Below the pieces are notes generated by a model. It was not told where the DNA came from. It did no database searches and saw only the letters and a program-made list of their open reading frames with translations. DNA of 18,466 bases from CALXJM01 sp963930325 (lineage in GTDB: Bacteria; Bacillota; Clostridia; TANB77; CAG-508), in assembly GCA_963930325.1 (NCBI GenBank), contig CAWVME010000029.1:1-18466 (forward strand), written 5' to 3'. Made by a program: the position numbers and the translations under genes. This document shows positions 8,422 to 17,200 of the stretch, piece after piece. Numbering within the stretch: position 1 is the first letter of the stretch; each line of letters starts with the position of its first letter.

Positions 8422-8805
8422 TCACTTATTTTTATCACCACCAGTAGAGTTGAAAGCTTCAAAAACTTTACTTAAATTTAAAAATTGTATGTATTGCTCT
8501 AACTTTTCTTTTCTTACATCATTTAAATAAGGCTTTAGTGATAGTAATAAATTTGTTCTAGGATCGTTTTTGGTATTTACTTTATCCATAATTGATTTTA
8601 TTTTTAGTAACATTTCAATATCAATATTAGGAATAGATGAGGAAGTATTTGAATTTTCGTTAGAACTGTCTGATTTATCAGATGATGAACTTGATTCAGA
8701 AGAATTAAAATGATTTAAAGCATCTTTTATATTATCCGGCAGAGAATTGCTATTTACCATTGTACTGAACTGTTTTAAAAGACCTGACATATCTTCTTCA
8801 CTCAT
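8422..8805 (-). CDS. Hypothetical protein, Ser-rich linker and conserved-looking C-terminus
   Basis: Unrecognised 127-aa soluble protein. It has three parts: an N-terminal helical segment (1-33), a Ser/Asn/Asp-rich disordered linker (about 35-58, including SSESSSSSDKSDSS), and a C-terminal helical segment (about 60-118) with IEMLLKIKSIMDK, DPRTNLLLSLKPYL (81-94) and RKEKLEQYIQFLNLSKVFEAF. The DPRTNLLLSLKPYL helix-turn looks like a family signature and I recall similar small proteins in Clostridia, but I cannot assign a function. AGGAGGAA (8811-8818, minus strand) supports the ATG at 8805. It lies 24 nt downstream of the 44-aa gene on the same strand, and the two are probably co-transcribed. 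No signal peptide or membrane helix. Confidence 0.8.
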   Translation of the reverse strand: MSEEDMSGLLKQFSTMVNSNSLPDNIKDALNHFNSSESSSSSDKSDSSNENSNTSSSIPNIDIEMLLKIKSIMDKVNTKNDPRTNLLLSLKPYLNDVRKEKLEQYIQFLNLSKVFEAFNSTGGDKNK

Positions 8806-8829
8806 TATACTTCCTCCTATCTTATATGC

Positions 8830-8964
8830 TTATTTATGATTATTATCACATGAATTATTTTTATTATTTAAAATTTGATTTGCCATAGCGATCCCTTTTT
8901 CTAAGTCCTTTTTGTCCATTTTAGCTAACATTGCCATAATTTGATTCATATCCAAATTATTCAT
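8830..8964 (-). CDS. Hypothetical small protein, 44 aa
   Basis: Short gene with a good AAAGGA ribosome binding site about 10 nt upstream of the ATG at 8964. The product is 44 residues: an amphipathic helical part (MNNLDMNQIMAMLAKMDKK, then DLEKGIAMANQIL) and a polar Asn/His tail containing one Cys (residue 39). Its first 33 residues resemble in length and pattern the N-terminal helical segment of the 127-aa protein encoded 24 nt downstream, with a shared DM-x-x-hydrophobic pattern, so the two may be distantly related or may interact. Codon use matches the neighbours. Function unknown. The start, stop and ribosome binding site make it a likely real gene despite its size. Confidence 0.7.
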   Translation of the reverse strand: MNNLDMNQIMAMLAKMDKKDLEKGIAMANQILNNKNNSCDNNHK

Positions 8965-9004
8965 TTGATCTCAATCCTTTCTAAATGATTCTTTTACATA
9001 TAAA

Positions 9005-9033
9005 AGTATATGCCGTTTCTCCAATAAGTATGT
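9005..9033 (-). promoter_or_regulatory. Possible sigma-E-like promoter of the 44-aa/127-aa genes
   Basis: On the minus strand, CATATACT (9005-9012) matches the sporulation sigma-E -10 consensus CATACAMT at 7 of 8 positions. ACATACT (9027-9033), 14 bp upstream, matches the -35 consensus KMATATT at 5 of 7. No good sigma-A promoter was seen for this pair. In such AT-rich DNA a chance match is possible. Confidence 0.3.
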
Positions 9034-9132
9034 TATATATTATGCCAAAAAAACATATATGTTACAGAAGACGAAACTAAAAAATAAAATCCTGTAAACT
9101 AGTGAAAAAATAAAGAATTTTAGGGAATAAAC

Positions 9133-9161
9133 TTGCAAAAGTTTACATAAGCGTGTATAAT
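9133..9161 (+). promoter_or_regulatory. Sigma-A type promoter of the surface-protein operon
   Basis: TTGCAA (9133-9138), a 17-bp spacer and TATAAT (9156-9161). Transcription would start near 9168, leaving a leader of about 79 nt before the ATG at 9247. No riboswitch or attenuator was recognised in the leader. A 12-bp perfect palindrome at 9052-9063 lies about 70 bp upstream. Confidence 0.75.
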
Positions 9162-9246
9162 TATATATGATAGAAAAATATGCAAAAAAAAGTAACATTT
9201 GTGTTATTATACAGAAAATTCATTTTTTATAAATAGGAGGATAACT

Positions 9247-12200
9247 ATGACAAAAGTAATGAAAAAAATAATAGCAACCATGCTTTTAATAAGTTTAACC
9301 TGTATTAACTTTATATTTGTAGGAAGTTATTTTACAGGGGAAGTAATTGCTATGGCTGAAAATTCTAAATTAGAGTCGCAAGAAATAAAGACAAGCAATA
9401 AAAATGTAGAATTTGATGCCTATTTTATTGTGGATGGAAATCGTGTGCACAGTGTGAGCACAGACATAGATGCTACAGATGCAAAAATGTATATAAGAGT
9501 TAAAGTATTAGAAGGATATTTAAAAAATGCACAAATTAATTTTTCAAATACAAATTTTGAAATGAGTGATCAAATAAGTAATTTACAATTGGTGCAAAGT
9601 ATAGATACAAAAAATAATATAATACAATTAAATCCGACTACAAAAGGTATGGAAGTAGAATTAGAAATTCCAATTGTTGCTAAAAAAGAAAATCCATATG
9701 AATTAGAAAATCTAAGCATGGAAACAGCTGTTAGATTAGAAGGAGATTATATAACAGAACAAGGAGAAGAAGATAAGGTTAATAGCGAAATAAAAACCTT
9801 TTTACACTGGACAGGAGAAATAAATTCAATTTTATCACAAGAATTAGTAAAATATATTCCTTTTGAAAATGAAAATCAAAATGGTATCTTAATACAAACA
9901 GCTATAAAATCGAAACTAGACAATGGAAAATTACCAATAAAACAAACAGATATATACATAACAGTTCCAACAGTAGAAGGAAAATTTCCGGACGATGTAG
10001 GAGTAGTAATCCAAAATACAGAAGCAACAAATGGAAATGATAAAACACAAGCAAGTTATGAATACAATGACGAAAATGGTCAAATTCATATAGAAGTAAC
10101 GAATAATGAAACTGAAAATAAAGTTGCTTGGGAAAAAGATGGAGAGGATGAGTATTTAGTAACTTATGTATTTTTACTAGAAGAAGCAAGTGAAAATCCA
10201 AATAAAATAACTATAAAAGCTCAAAATGAAATAACAGCTTATACTAATGCAAAAGCAACAAAAACAATAGAAGAAACTATTATTTTAGAAAATGAAATTG
10301 GTACTGTTGTATCCGGAAAAGTGCAAACTATTCCAGAAACATTATATAAAGGAGCAATGTATGCTGCGAGCAACTATGAAACAGAATATGAAGTAGAAAA
10401 TACAATAAATATTATTGAAGGAGACCTTGCAGAAACAATTCTAATAGAAAACAAAGAAGACATATTTATGTTTAAGGATGGAACAGAAATTGCAGCGGGA
10501 AATAATACTTATTACAAACAAACTAAAATTAACAAAGAAGACTTTGAAAAAATATTAGGAACAGAAGGAAAAGTATATATTTACAATGAACAAGACATTC
10601 TACTTGGAATTATAGATAAAAATAGCGATATAGACGAAGATGGAAACTATTTTATAAACTATGGAACAAAACCTACAGAGCTAAGAATGAAAACAACGGA
10701 TGCTTTAGAAGATGTTTTAGGTGCTAATATACAGATTATACAGAAAAAGGCAATTTCTGCAAAAACTACTTATAGTACAGAGCAAATTAAAAATATGGAA
10801 AAACTAAAAGTAATCGTAAATACAGAAGGAGCAGAAGACTTTGTTGAAATTGAACTAAATGAAACAGAGGATAAAGCAGATATAAAATTAAATAACAATA
10901 TTGTTAGCTTGTCTACAATGCAAGCAAATTCCGTGGAAATATTGACCACATTAAAAACAAATGACAGCAGATATGAATTAAGTGATACTCCAACAGTAGA
11001 AATTATTCTTCCAAGAGAATTCCAAAATGTGACTGTAGGAGAATTATCTTTACTAAATGAAGAAGAATTAAAAATAGAAAATAAACAAGTAAGTGTAAAT
11101 GAAAATGGCGAAACTGTAATTACAATTAAACTTAGCGGAAAACAAACTGTTTATAAAATGCAAGATACTACTTTGGTAATTCCGGTACAAATCCCAGAGA
11201 TGAAAACTGTACCAAGTAAAACAGTTGAACTAAAAATGAAATATACAGATAATCAAACACAAAAATTAGAAGAAAAAACTATAAAATTAGAACTTGTTTC
11301 TAAATATGGTCTATTTACACTAAATCAAATCGATGAAGGAATATTTGGGGAAAATGTACAAACAGTATTATCTGCTAAAACAGAAAGCAAAACAATAACT
11401 ATAAAACAAAAAATTATAAATAACTATGAAGACATATTAAGTGGAATAACTATTTTGGGAAGAATTCCTAGCTTAGACAGCAAAGACCAAAACGGAAACC
11501 ATATAGGTAGTGAATTTGACAGTATGCTAAAGCAGAACGTACAAATAAATGTAGAAAATGCAAAAATTTATTATTCAGAAGATGCAGGAATAGAAAAAGA
11601 TGCAGAAGGTTGGCAAGAAAATGTAACTGATTTTTCAAATATAAAATCTTTTAAAATCGTATTAGAAAATTATGAAATGCCACAAGAAGCTATATTAGAT
11701 ATAAGCTATATATTAGAAATAGGGCCAAATTTGGAATATAATAAAAAGGCTTATGCTTTTAGTAGTATAGATTATATTTATGAAGAACAAAACAAACAAA
11801 GCACTTCTAAAATAGAATTAGCAACAGAAACTGTAAGTGGAAGCGATATAATTGAAGGCGAATCTAAGGTAGAAGAAGCAGATGGGTTAAAGCTAGAAAC
11901 TATGGTAAAGAGTGGAGGAGCCATTTTAAAAGAACAAGAAACTGTATATGTAGGTCAAATAGTAAAATATATTGCCAAAATAACTAATACAACAGATCAG
12001 GCAATAACAGGAATTTCTTACGAAGCAAAAATTCCAGAAGGAACTACTTTTGTAGAAGTAAAAGAAAATTACGAATATGAAGATGAATACTATGAAGAAA
12101 AAGAAAATGTGCAACTTGTAAAAGCAGAAAATATAGAAATTCCTGCCAAAGGAAGCATAGATGTACAATTTGAAGTAAGAGTAAAGGAAAAAGAACAAGG

Positions 12201-14226
12201 AGAAATTTACAGTGAAATTAAAATAACCAAAAATGATATTACATCAGAAGCTCAAACCATAAAAAATAAAGTAGAAGAAGGAAAAGTTCAGTTAACAATT
12301 CGTTCAGTTGATGATGAATCAATTATAAAACAAGCTGGAGATGGAATGGCTTTACTAATTGATGTAGAAAATTTAACTGAAGAAACTTTAAAAGATGTAA
12401 TAGTAAGATTCAATAATCCTCAAGGAATTACTTATAAAAAAGCAAGAATTGTTTCCGGAGGAGAAGAAATTGCATTGGAGCAATATAATAGCAATAACTC
12501 TACAGGCGAGATTAGCTGGAAAATAGACGAAATTGCAGGAAAAGAAACGAAGAAAATTTATGTAGATGTAAGAATTGATGATATGGAATTAGAAGAACAG
12601 AGCAAAACATTTAGTTTTTTAGCAAAAGTAACAGAAAGCCAAAACAAAACTTACACTTCTAATGAATATGAAAAAACCGTTTATCAAGGAAAAACAAAAG
12701 TGTCTGTAGTAAAAACGACTGATAGTATAGGACCAGTAAAACAAGGAGATGAAATTGTTTATACAATATCTATAAAAAATGAAGGTAAAGTAGATGCAAA
12801 AGATATTAGAATGTTAGAAAGATTATCTGAAGGTTTAGAAGGAATTAGTATTTCTTATACAAACTTTGAAAATATAGAAGATACAGAAATTCCAGAAGAG
12901 GAGGATGACAACCTAGGTATACCAGAAGACAATTTTGGAAATCCAAATGAAACAGATGAAAATTATAATCATTTTGATGAGTTTGGAAATATTGAAGAAG
13001 TAACAGAAGAAGGAACCTATAAATTTACAGAGGTAACAGGTGGGCTTTATATTCCATCAGGAGAAACTTTAGTTATTACGGTAAGAGCAAGAGTAAATCT
13101 AGAAGGAAAAGACAACATAGAAGAAGTAAGCAATTTAGTTACTGTTACAGGAATTAATATAGAAGAAACAAGTTCTAATGAAGTAGCCACAGAAGTAGAA
13201 CAAGTAACAGAACCAGAGGTAGAAGATCCAGACAAAACTTATAAAATAGCAGGTACTGCATGGATAGATGTAAACCAAAATGGAATAAGGGAAACCGAAG
13301 AAGAAGTATTAGGAAATATCCCAGTTAAATTATACGATGGAACTACAGATACTATCGTAAAAGAAACAAAAACAAATGAAGATGGACAATATGAGTTTAC
13401 AGATTTAGCAAAAGGAAAATATATTGTTATTTTTGAATATGATGTAGACACATACAATGTAACCACATATCAAGTATCAGGAGTAAGTAAAAGAATAAAT
13501 TCAGATGTTATTGTAACAACTAAACAGATAGATGGAGAAGAAAGAACAGTAGCAGCAACAGATATTATTGAAATATCAAATAGTGACGAAACAGACATTG
13601 ACATGGGACTATATGTAAAACCAAAATTTGATTTGGCGTTAAATAAAACGATTAGAAAAATTACAGTACAAAATGAACAGGGAACTAAAACATATGAATA
13701 TACAGGTGAAAAACTAGCAAAAATAGAACTTGTTGCAAAATATATTACAGGTACAAATATAATTGTAGAATATAATTTAGCAATTACAAATGAAGGAAAT
13801 GTAACAGGTTATGTAAGTAAATTAGTAGATATACTACCAGACGAATTAAGGTTCAGTTCAGATTTAAATCCTGATTGGTACATGACTGCTGAAGGAGAAC
13901 TACATAATTTAAGCTTAGAAAAACAAGGAATTGAACCAGGAGAAACACTTAATGTTACATTAGCTCTTACAAAAGCAATAACAGAAGACGATACAGGAGT
14001 TATAGCTAACCTTGCAGAGATTGGAGATAGCCACTGCGTAGAAGGAATTGAAGAATATGACTCTATTCAGGGCAATAAAAATACAAAAGAAGATGACTTT
14101 AGTACAGCAGAACTTATTATATCTATAAAAACAGGACAAGAAGTATTTATGGTTACAATTATTATAATATCACTTATTGTATTTACATCAGGAGTTATAT
14201 TAATCAAGAAAAAGGTTTTAGGATAA
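9247..14226 (+). CDS. Giant surface protein A with DUF11 and SdrD B-like repeats
   Basis: Secreted 1659-aa protein, probably an adhesin or stalk. The start is the ATG at 9247, with AGGAGG at 9235-9240; the in-frame TTG at 9199 lacks a site. The signal peptide spans 1-37 (basic N-tail, hydrophobic core, cleavage after AMA). Residues 38-880 are beta-rich, charged and of unrecognised family. DUF11-like beta-sandwiches follow at about 881-1012, 1013-1150 and 1155-1318; the third contains a Glu/Asp/Asn-rich loop (about 1208-1257). An SdrD B-like domain (about 1331-1458) has the Ca-binding-type DVNQNGIRE and NEDGQYEF strands. A last module (1461-1625) opens with FDLALNK (K1467) and ends in NLAEI (N1588). 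The C-terminus has SIKTG (1626-1630), a membrane helix (about 1633-1653) and a basic tail. Outside the signal peptide the only Cys is C1597. Protein B starts 20 nt downstream, so the two form an operon. The binding target is unknown. Confidence 0.85.
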   Translation: MTKVMKKIIATMLLISLTCINFIFVGSYFTGEVIAMAENSKLESQEIKTSNKNVEFDAYFIVDGNRVHSVSTDIDATDAKMYIRVKVLEGYLKNAQINFSNTNFEMSDQISNLQLVQSIDTKNNIIQLNPTTKGMEVELEIPIVAKKENPYELENLSMETAVRLEGDYITEQGEEDKVNSEIKTFLHWTGEINSILSQELVKYIPFENENQNGILIQTAIKSKLDNGKLPIKQTDIYITVPTVEGKFPDDVGVVIQNTEATNGNDKTQASYEYNDENGQIHIEVTNNETENKVAWEKDGEDEYLVTYVFLLEEASENPNKITIKAQNEITAYTNAKATKTIEETIILENEIGTVVSGKVQTIPETLYKGAMYAASNYETEYEVENTINIIEGDLAETILIENKEDIFMFKDGTEIAAGNNTYYKQTKINKEDFEKILGTEGKVYIYNEQDILLGIIDKNSDIDEDGNYFINYGTKPTELRMKTTDALEDVLGANIQIIQKKAISAKTTYSTEQIKNMEKLKVIVNTEGAEDFVEIELNETEDKADIKLNNNIVSLSTMQANSVEILTTLKTNDSRYELSDTPTVEIILPREFQNVTVGELSLLNEEELKIENKQVSVNENGETVITIKLSGKQTVYKMQDTTLVIPVQIPEMKTVPSKTVELKMKYTDNQTQKLEEKTIKLELVSKYGLFTLNQIDEGIFGENVQTVLSAKTESKTITIKQKIINNYEDILSGITILGRIPSLDSKDQNGNHIGSEFDSMLKQNVQINVENAKIYYSEDAGIEKDAEGWQENVTDFSNIKSFKIVLENYEMPQEAILDISYILEIGPNLEYNKKAYAFSSIDYIYEEQNKQSTSKIELATETVSGSDIIEGESKVEEADGLKLETMVKSGGAILKEQETVYVGQIVKYIAKITNTTDQAITGISYEAKIPEGTTFVEVKENYEYEDEYYEEKENVQLVKAENIEIPAKGSIDVQFEVRVKEKEQGEIYSEIKITKNDITSEAQTIKNKVEEGKVQLTIRSVDDESIIKQAGDGMALLIDVENLTEETLKDVIVRFNNPQGITYKKARIVSGGEEIALEQYNSNNSTGEISWKIDEIAGKETKKIYVDVRIDDMELEEQSKTFSFLAKVTESQNKTYTSNEYEKTVYQGKTKVSVVKTTDSIGPVKQGDEIVYTISIKNEGKVDAKDIRMLERLSEGLEGISISYTNFENIEDTEIPEEEDDNLGIPEDNFGNPNETDENYNHFDEFGNIEEVTEEGTYKFTEVTGGLYIPSGETLVITVRARVNLEGKDNIEEVSNLVTVTGINIEETSSNEVATEVEQVTEPEVEDPDKTYKIAGTAWIDVNQNGIRETEEEVLGNIPVKLYDGTTDTIVKETKTNEDGQYEFTDLAKGKYIVIFEYDVDTYNVTTYQVSGVSKRINSDVIVTTKQIDGEERTVAATDIIEISNSDETDIDMGLYVKPKFDLALNKTIRKITVQNEQGTKTYEYTGEKLAKIELVAKYITGTNIIVEYNLAITNEGNVTGYVSKLVDILPDELRFSSDLNPDWYMTAEGELHNLSLEKQGIEPGETLNVTLALTKAITEDDTGVIANLAEIGDSHCVEGIEEYDSIQGNKNTKEDDFSTAELIISIKTGQEVFMVTIIIISLIVFTSGVILIKKKVLG
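13234..13617 (+). repeat. SdrD B-like domain, copy in protein A
   Basis: Encodes IAGTAWIDVNQNGIRE and a NEDGQYEF strand. It is the same module type as the segments at 15876-16101 (ITGTVWIDE) and 17142-17463 (ISGIVWDDSNADGIRD) in protein B. Such domains are rigid Ca-binding spacers in staphylococcal Sdr proteins. Confidence 0.75.
13627..14040 (+). repeat. DLALxK...NxAEI module, protein A copy
   Basis: One of four related beta-sandwich modules in the two surface proteins. It starts FDLALNK (K1467) and ends NLAEI (N1588, E1591). The middle has the DUF11-like V-x-Y-N-L strand, a GNVTG turn and ILPDELRF. Confidence 0.65.
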
Positions 14227-14246
14227 AGGAAAGGAGGACTGGAAAC

Positions 14247-17200
14247 ATGAAGACTAAAAAGAAAATTAGTATATTATTTTACATACTAATTTTAGTAATA
14301 CTCATTTTAGGAATCAATGTAGTTTATGCGGAAAACAACATAGGAATTGGAACAGAGATAGAAATGACATATAGCAAATTAAAATCACGCAACGATATTC
14401 TATGTATACAGCATGGTCAAAGCTTAAAAGGAGAAGTAACTTACAAAGTAACCGATATTGTAAACATTGGAACCGGTTATGGAACATCCAATATTCTAGA
14501 AGCAAGAATTGAAAATGGTACAGCAAGTAAAGAAGATAGACTAAATGCAAAAATGGCATATTTAGCCTATGAAGCGGTAAAATCAAATAGTGAATATAAT
14601 GAAAGTTACCCAAGTACTTTACAAAAACTTATTTGGAATGCAAGTAATGGATATAGTAATTGGTACGAAAATGTAGGAAAAGAACTATTACAAAATGAGT
14701 ATAGCCCCGGAAGTAGTACAGGAATGACAGAAAAGATGAAAGAACTTAATGCCAAAGCAAGTACATATGCAGACTTTGCTGAAAAGTACGTAGAATTTTT
14801 AAGAGAAAATGGAAGAGTAGGAATAAAAAGAACATCTCAAAACCAGTTAGAAACACAAAGTTATAATGGTAAATCATATGTGGGACCATTTGCTTATGAC
14901 TTTGTACAAGTAGAAACAAACTACGATAATATACCACTTATTTATGGAAACTTAAGAAGCATTAGAATAGATAATACACTAATTCAAACAGTTCTTATAA
15001 AAGACGGGAACACATATAGAGAAATCAATGTAAGTCAAATTCAGCCAAATCAAAGCTTTTATGTGGAAAAAATAGAAAATTTAAATAATGATAGCAGAAT
15101 AACTATAACACAAAATGCACAAACATATCATGCACGAATATTTTTCTTATCTGCAGGTAGCTGGCAAAAATTGATTATGGTTAAAGGAAAAGTAGAGGGG
15201 ATTTCAGTAACGGAAGAAATTGGTAAAATCGCTGACTTTGACTTAGCTTTAAGAAAATATATTTCAGCTATTAATGGAGAAACAATTACAACGAGATACC
15301 CAAATGCGGTAACAGATAGATTAATAGACGGAACTGAAACAACTGCAGAATATCATCATACTAAACAACCTATATTAGTAAGTAAGGGAGACAGAATTAC
15401 ATATTCTATTAGAATATATAATGAAGGAAAAGTAGATGGATACGCAACTAGAATAACAGACTATTTACCAGCAGGATTGGAATTTGTAGAAGGCAGCTTA
15501 TTAAATCAAGCAATGGGTTGGACAGCACAAAAGAATGCAGATGGAACAACTACAGTAACAACAACTCATTTAAATGGAACATTACTTACTGCATTTGATC
15601 CAGCAGAAAACAATTTAATTGAAAATTCAGTAGCAATTCAGATTGAATGTGTAGTCTCAGATACAGCAGAAGCAAATGATATTCTTACAAATATTGCGGA
15701 AATTACAGAAGCTAAAGATATAAACGGAAATACATTTGATAGAGATTCGACTCCAGGAACTATCCATGGAGCTGTAGATGGAAACTATAGAAACAGTGAA
15801 ATTTCTTCTGGAGCAACTTATATTCCAGGACAAGAAGATGATGACGATTTTGAAAAAATTAAAATAAGACCAGAAGTAGATATAACAGGAACTGTATGGA
15901 TAGATGAACCAAGAGACAAGAATATGGAAAAAAACGGACTGATGGATGATGGAGAAGAGCTCGTAGATGGAATAAAAGTAACGCTATATGAAGGCAACAC
16001 TGTTATTGCAACAACTACAACAGTTAATGGAGAATATAAATTTGAAAAAGTACCAGCAGGAAGAGACTATAGAATTGAAATTGAATACAATGGAATGACA
16101 TATACAACAACATATTACTTAGTAGATGGAGAAAACAATTCCAAAGGAGAAGAGGCCGAAGCTTTAAGAAGAGAATTCAATATGAAATTTAGAGAAATCT
16201 CAGCTTCAAGTGGAATCGAATATCAAAAAGAAGAGGCAATAGATGACACAAGTTTTGCAAAAGCAACTGCTATAACAGATGGAAAAGATGAATTTAAAAT
16301 AACAGCTTCTACAGATGCTACATATCAAAGAGATGCAACTTTACAAAATCTTTCTAGTAATGCTGTTGTAAACTTTGGACTTGCAAGACGTACACCACTA
16401 GACTTTAGTTTAATGCAAGGAATACAAAAAATTAATATAAGTATTAATGGAAAAACATTTGAAGACGAAATTTCAGTTAATGATATAGGAAATACCCTTA
16501 CAGAAGATGTTATTAAAGGATATTTAGTAGAAAGAAATCAAACAAGAGAATACTACATTAAAAGATCAGATTATACTTATAGAATTGGAAATTACAAAGA
16601 TTTATCAGAAATGATAGACCAAGATTTAGAACTAAGCAAAGAATTAAATGTTGTAGTAACTTATTCGATTGTTATTTACAATCAAAATACAGTACAAGGT
16701 ACAGTAAAAGAATTAGTAAACTATTATAGTGATAGCTATGAATTATTACTAGTAACTGATTCGCCAAATTCAAATGAAAGCAAATTTGAAACTCAAGTAG
16801 TTCCAACTTCTTATACTGGATACAATGCAGTAACAATTGATACTTCTACATTAGGAAATATAGAAGGAGCTCATGCAAAAGTAATTTATGTAAAATATCA
16901 AGTAAAAAAAGATAATGAAACAGATAGAAACATTTTACTTGGAAACAAACAAGTGATAAGCGAAATTAACGTATATTCAGGCTATACTGAGAATGCTACT
17001 TGGGATTATGAGAAATATTACAATGGAACTATTGACCAAGATTCTGCGCCAGGAAATGCAGACCCTACAGCAAGTATAAGAACATTCGAAGATGATACAG
17101 CAAAAGCACCAGGACTTGAACTAAAATTAGATGAGACTCCAAGAACTATTTCCGGAATTGTTTGGGATGATAGCAATGCAGATGGAATAAGAGACGCAAC

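Noticed and set aside
8252..8530. Plus-strand reading frame of 92 aa after minC
   Set aside because: Its ATG overlaps the GAGGAGG that would have to serve it, the product has no recognisable domain, and 109 bp run antisense through the better-supported 127-aa gene.
9199..9246. 16-residue N-terminal extension of surface protein A from a TTG
   Set aside because: No ribosome binding site, and it would place residues before a normal signal peptide that starts at the well-spaced ATG at 9247.
11926..12198. Minus-strand reading frames inside the surface-protein genes (also 9902-10201 and 14314-14613)
   Set aside because: Their products are rich in Phe, Leu, Tyr or His, as expected from the antisense of Glu/Lys-rich codons; no ribosome binding sites or domains.
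12889..13014. Acidic Asp/Glu/Asn-rich stretch in protein A considered as a repeat array
   Set aside because: It is low-complexity loop sequence within a DUF11-like module; no regular repeat unit could be found.
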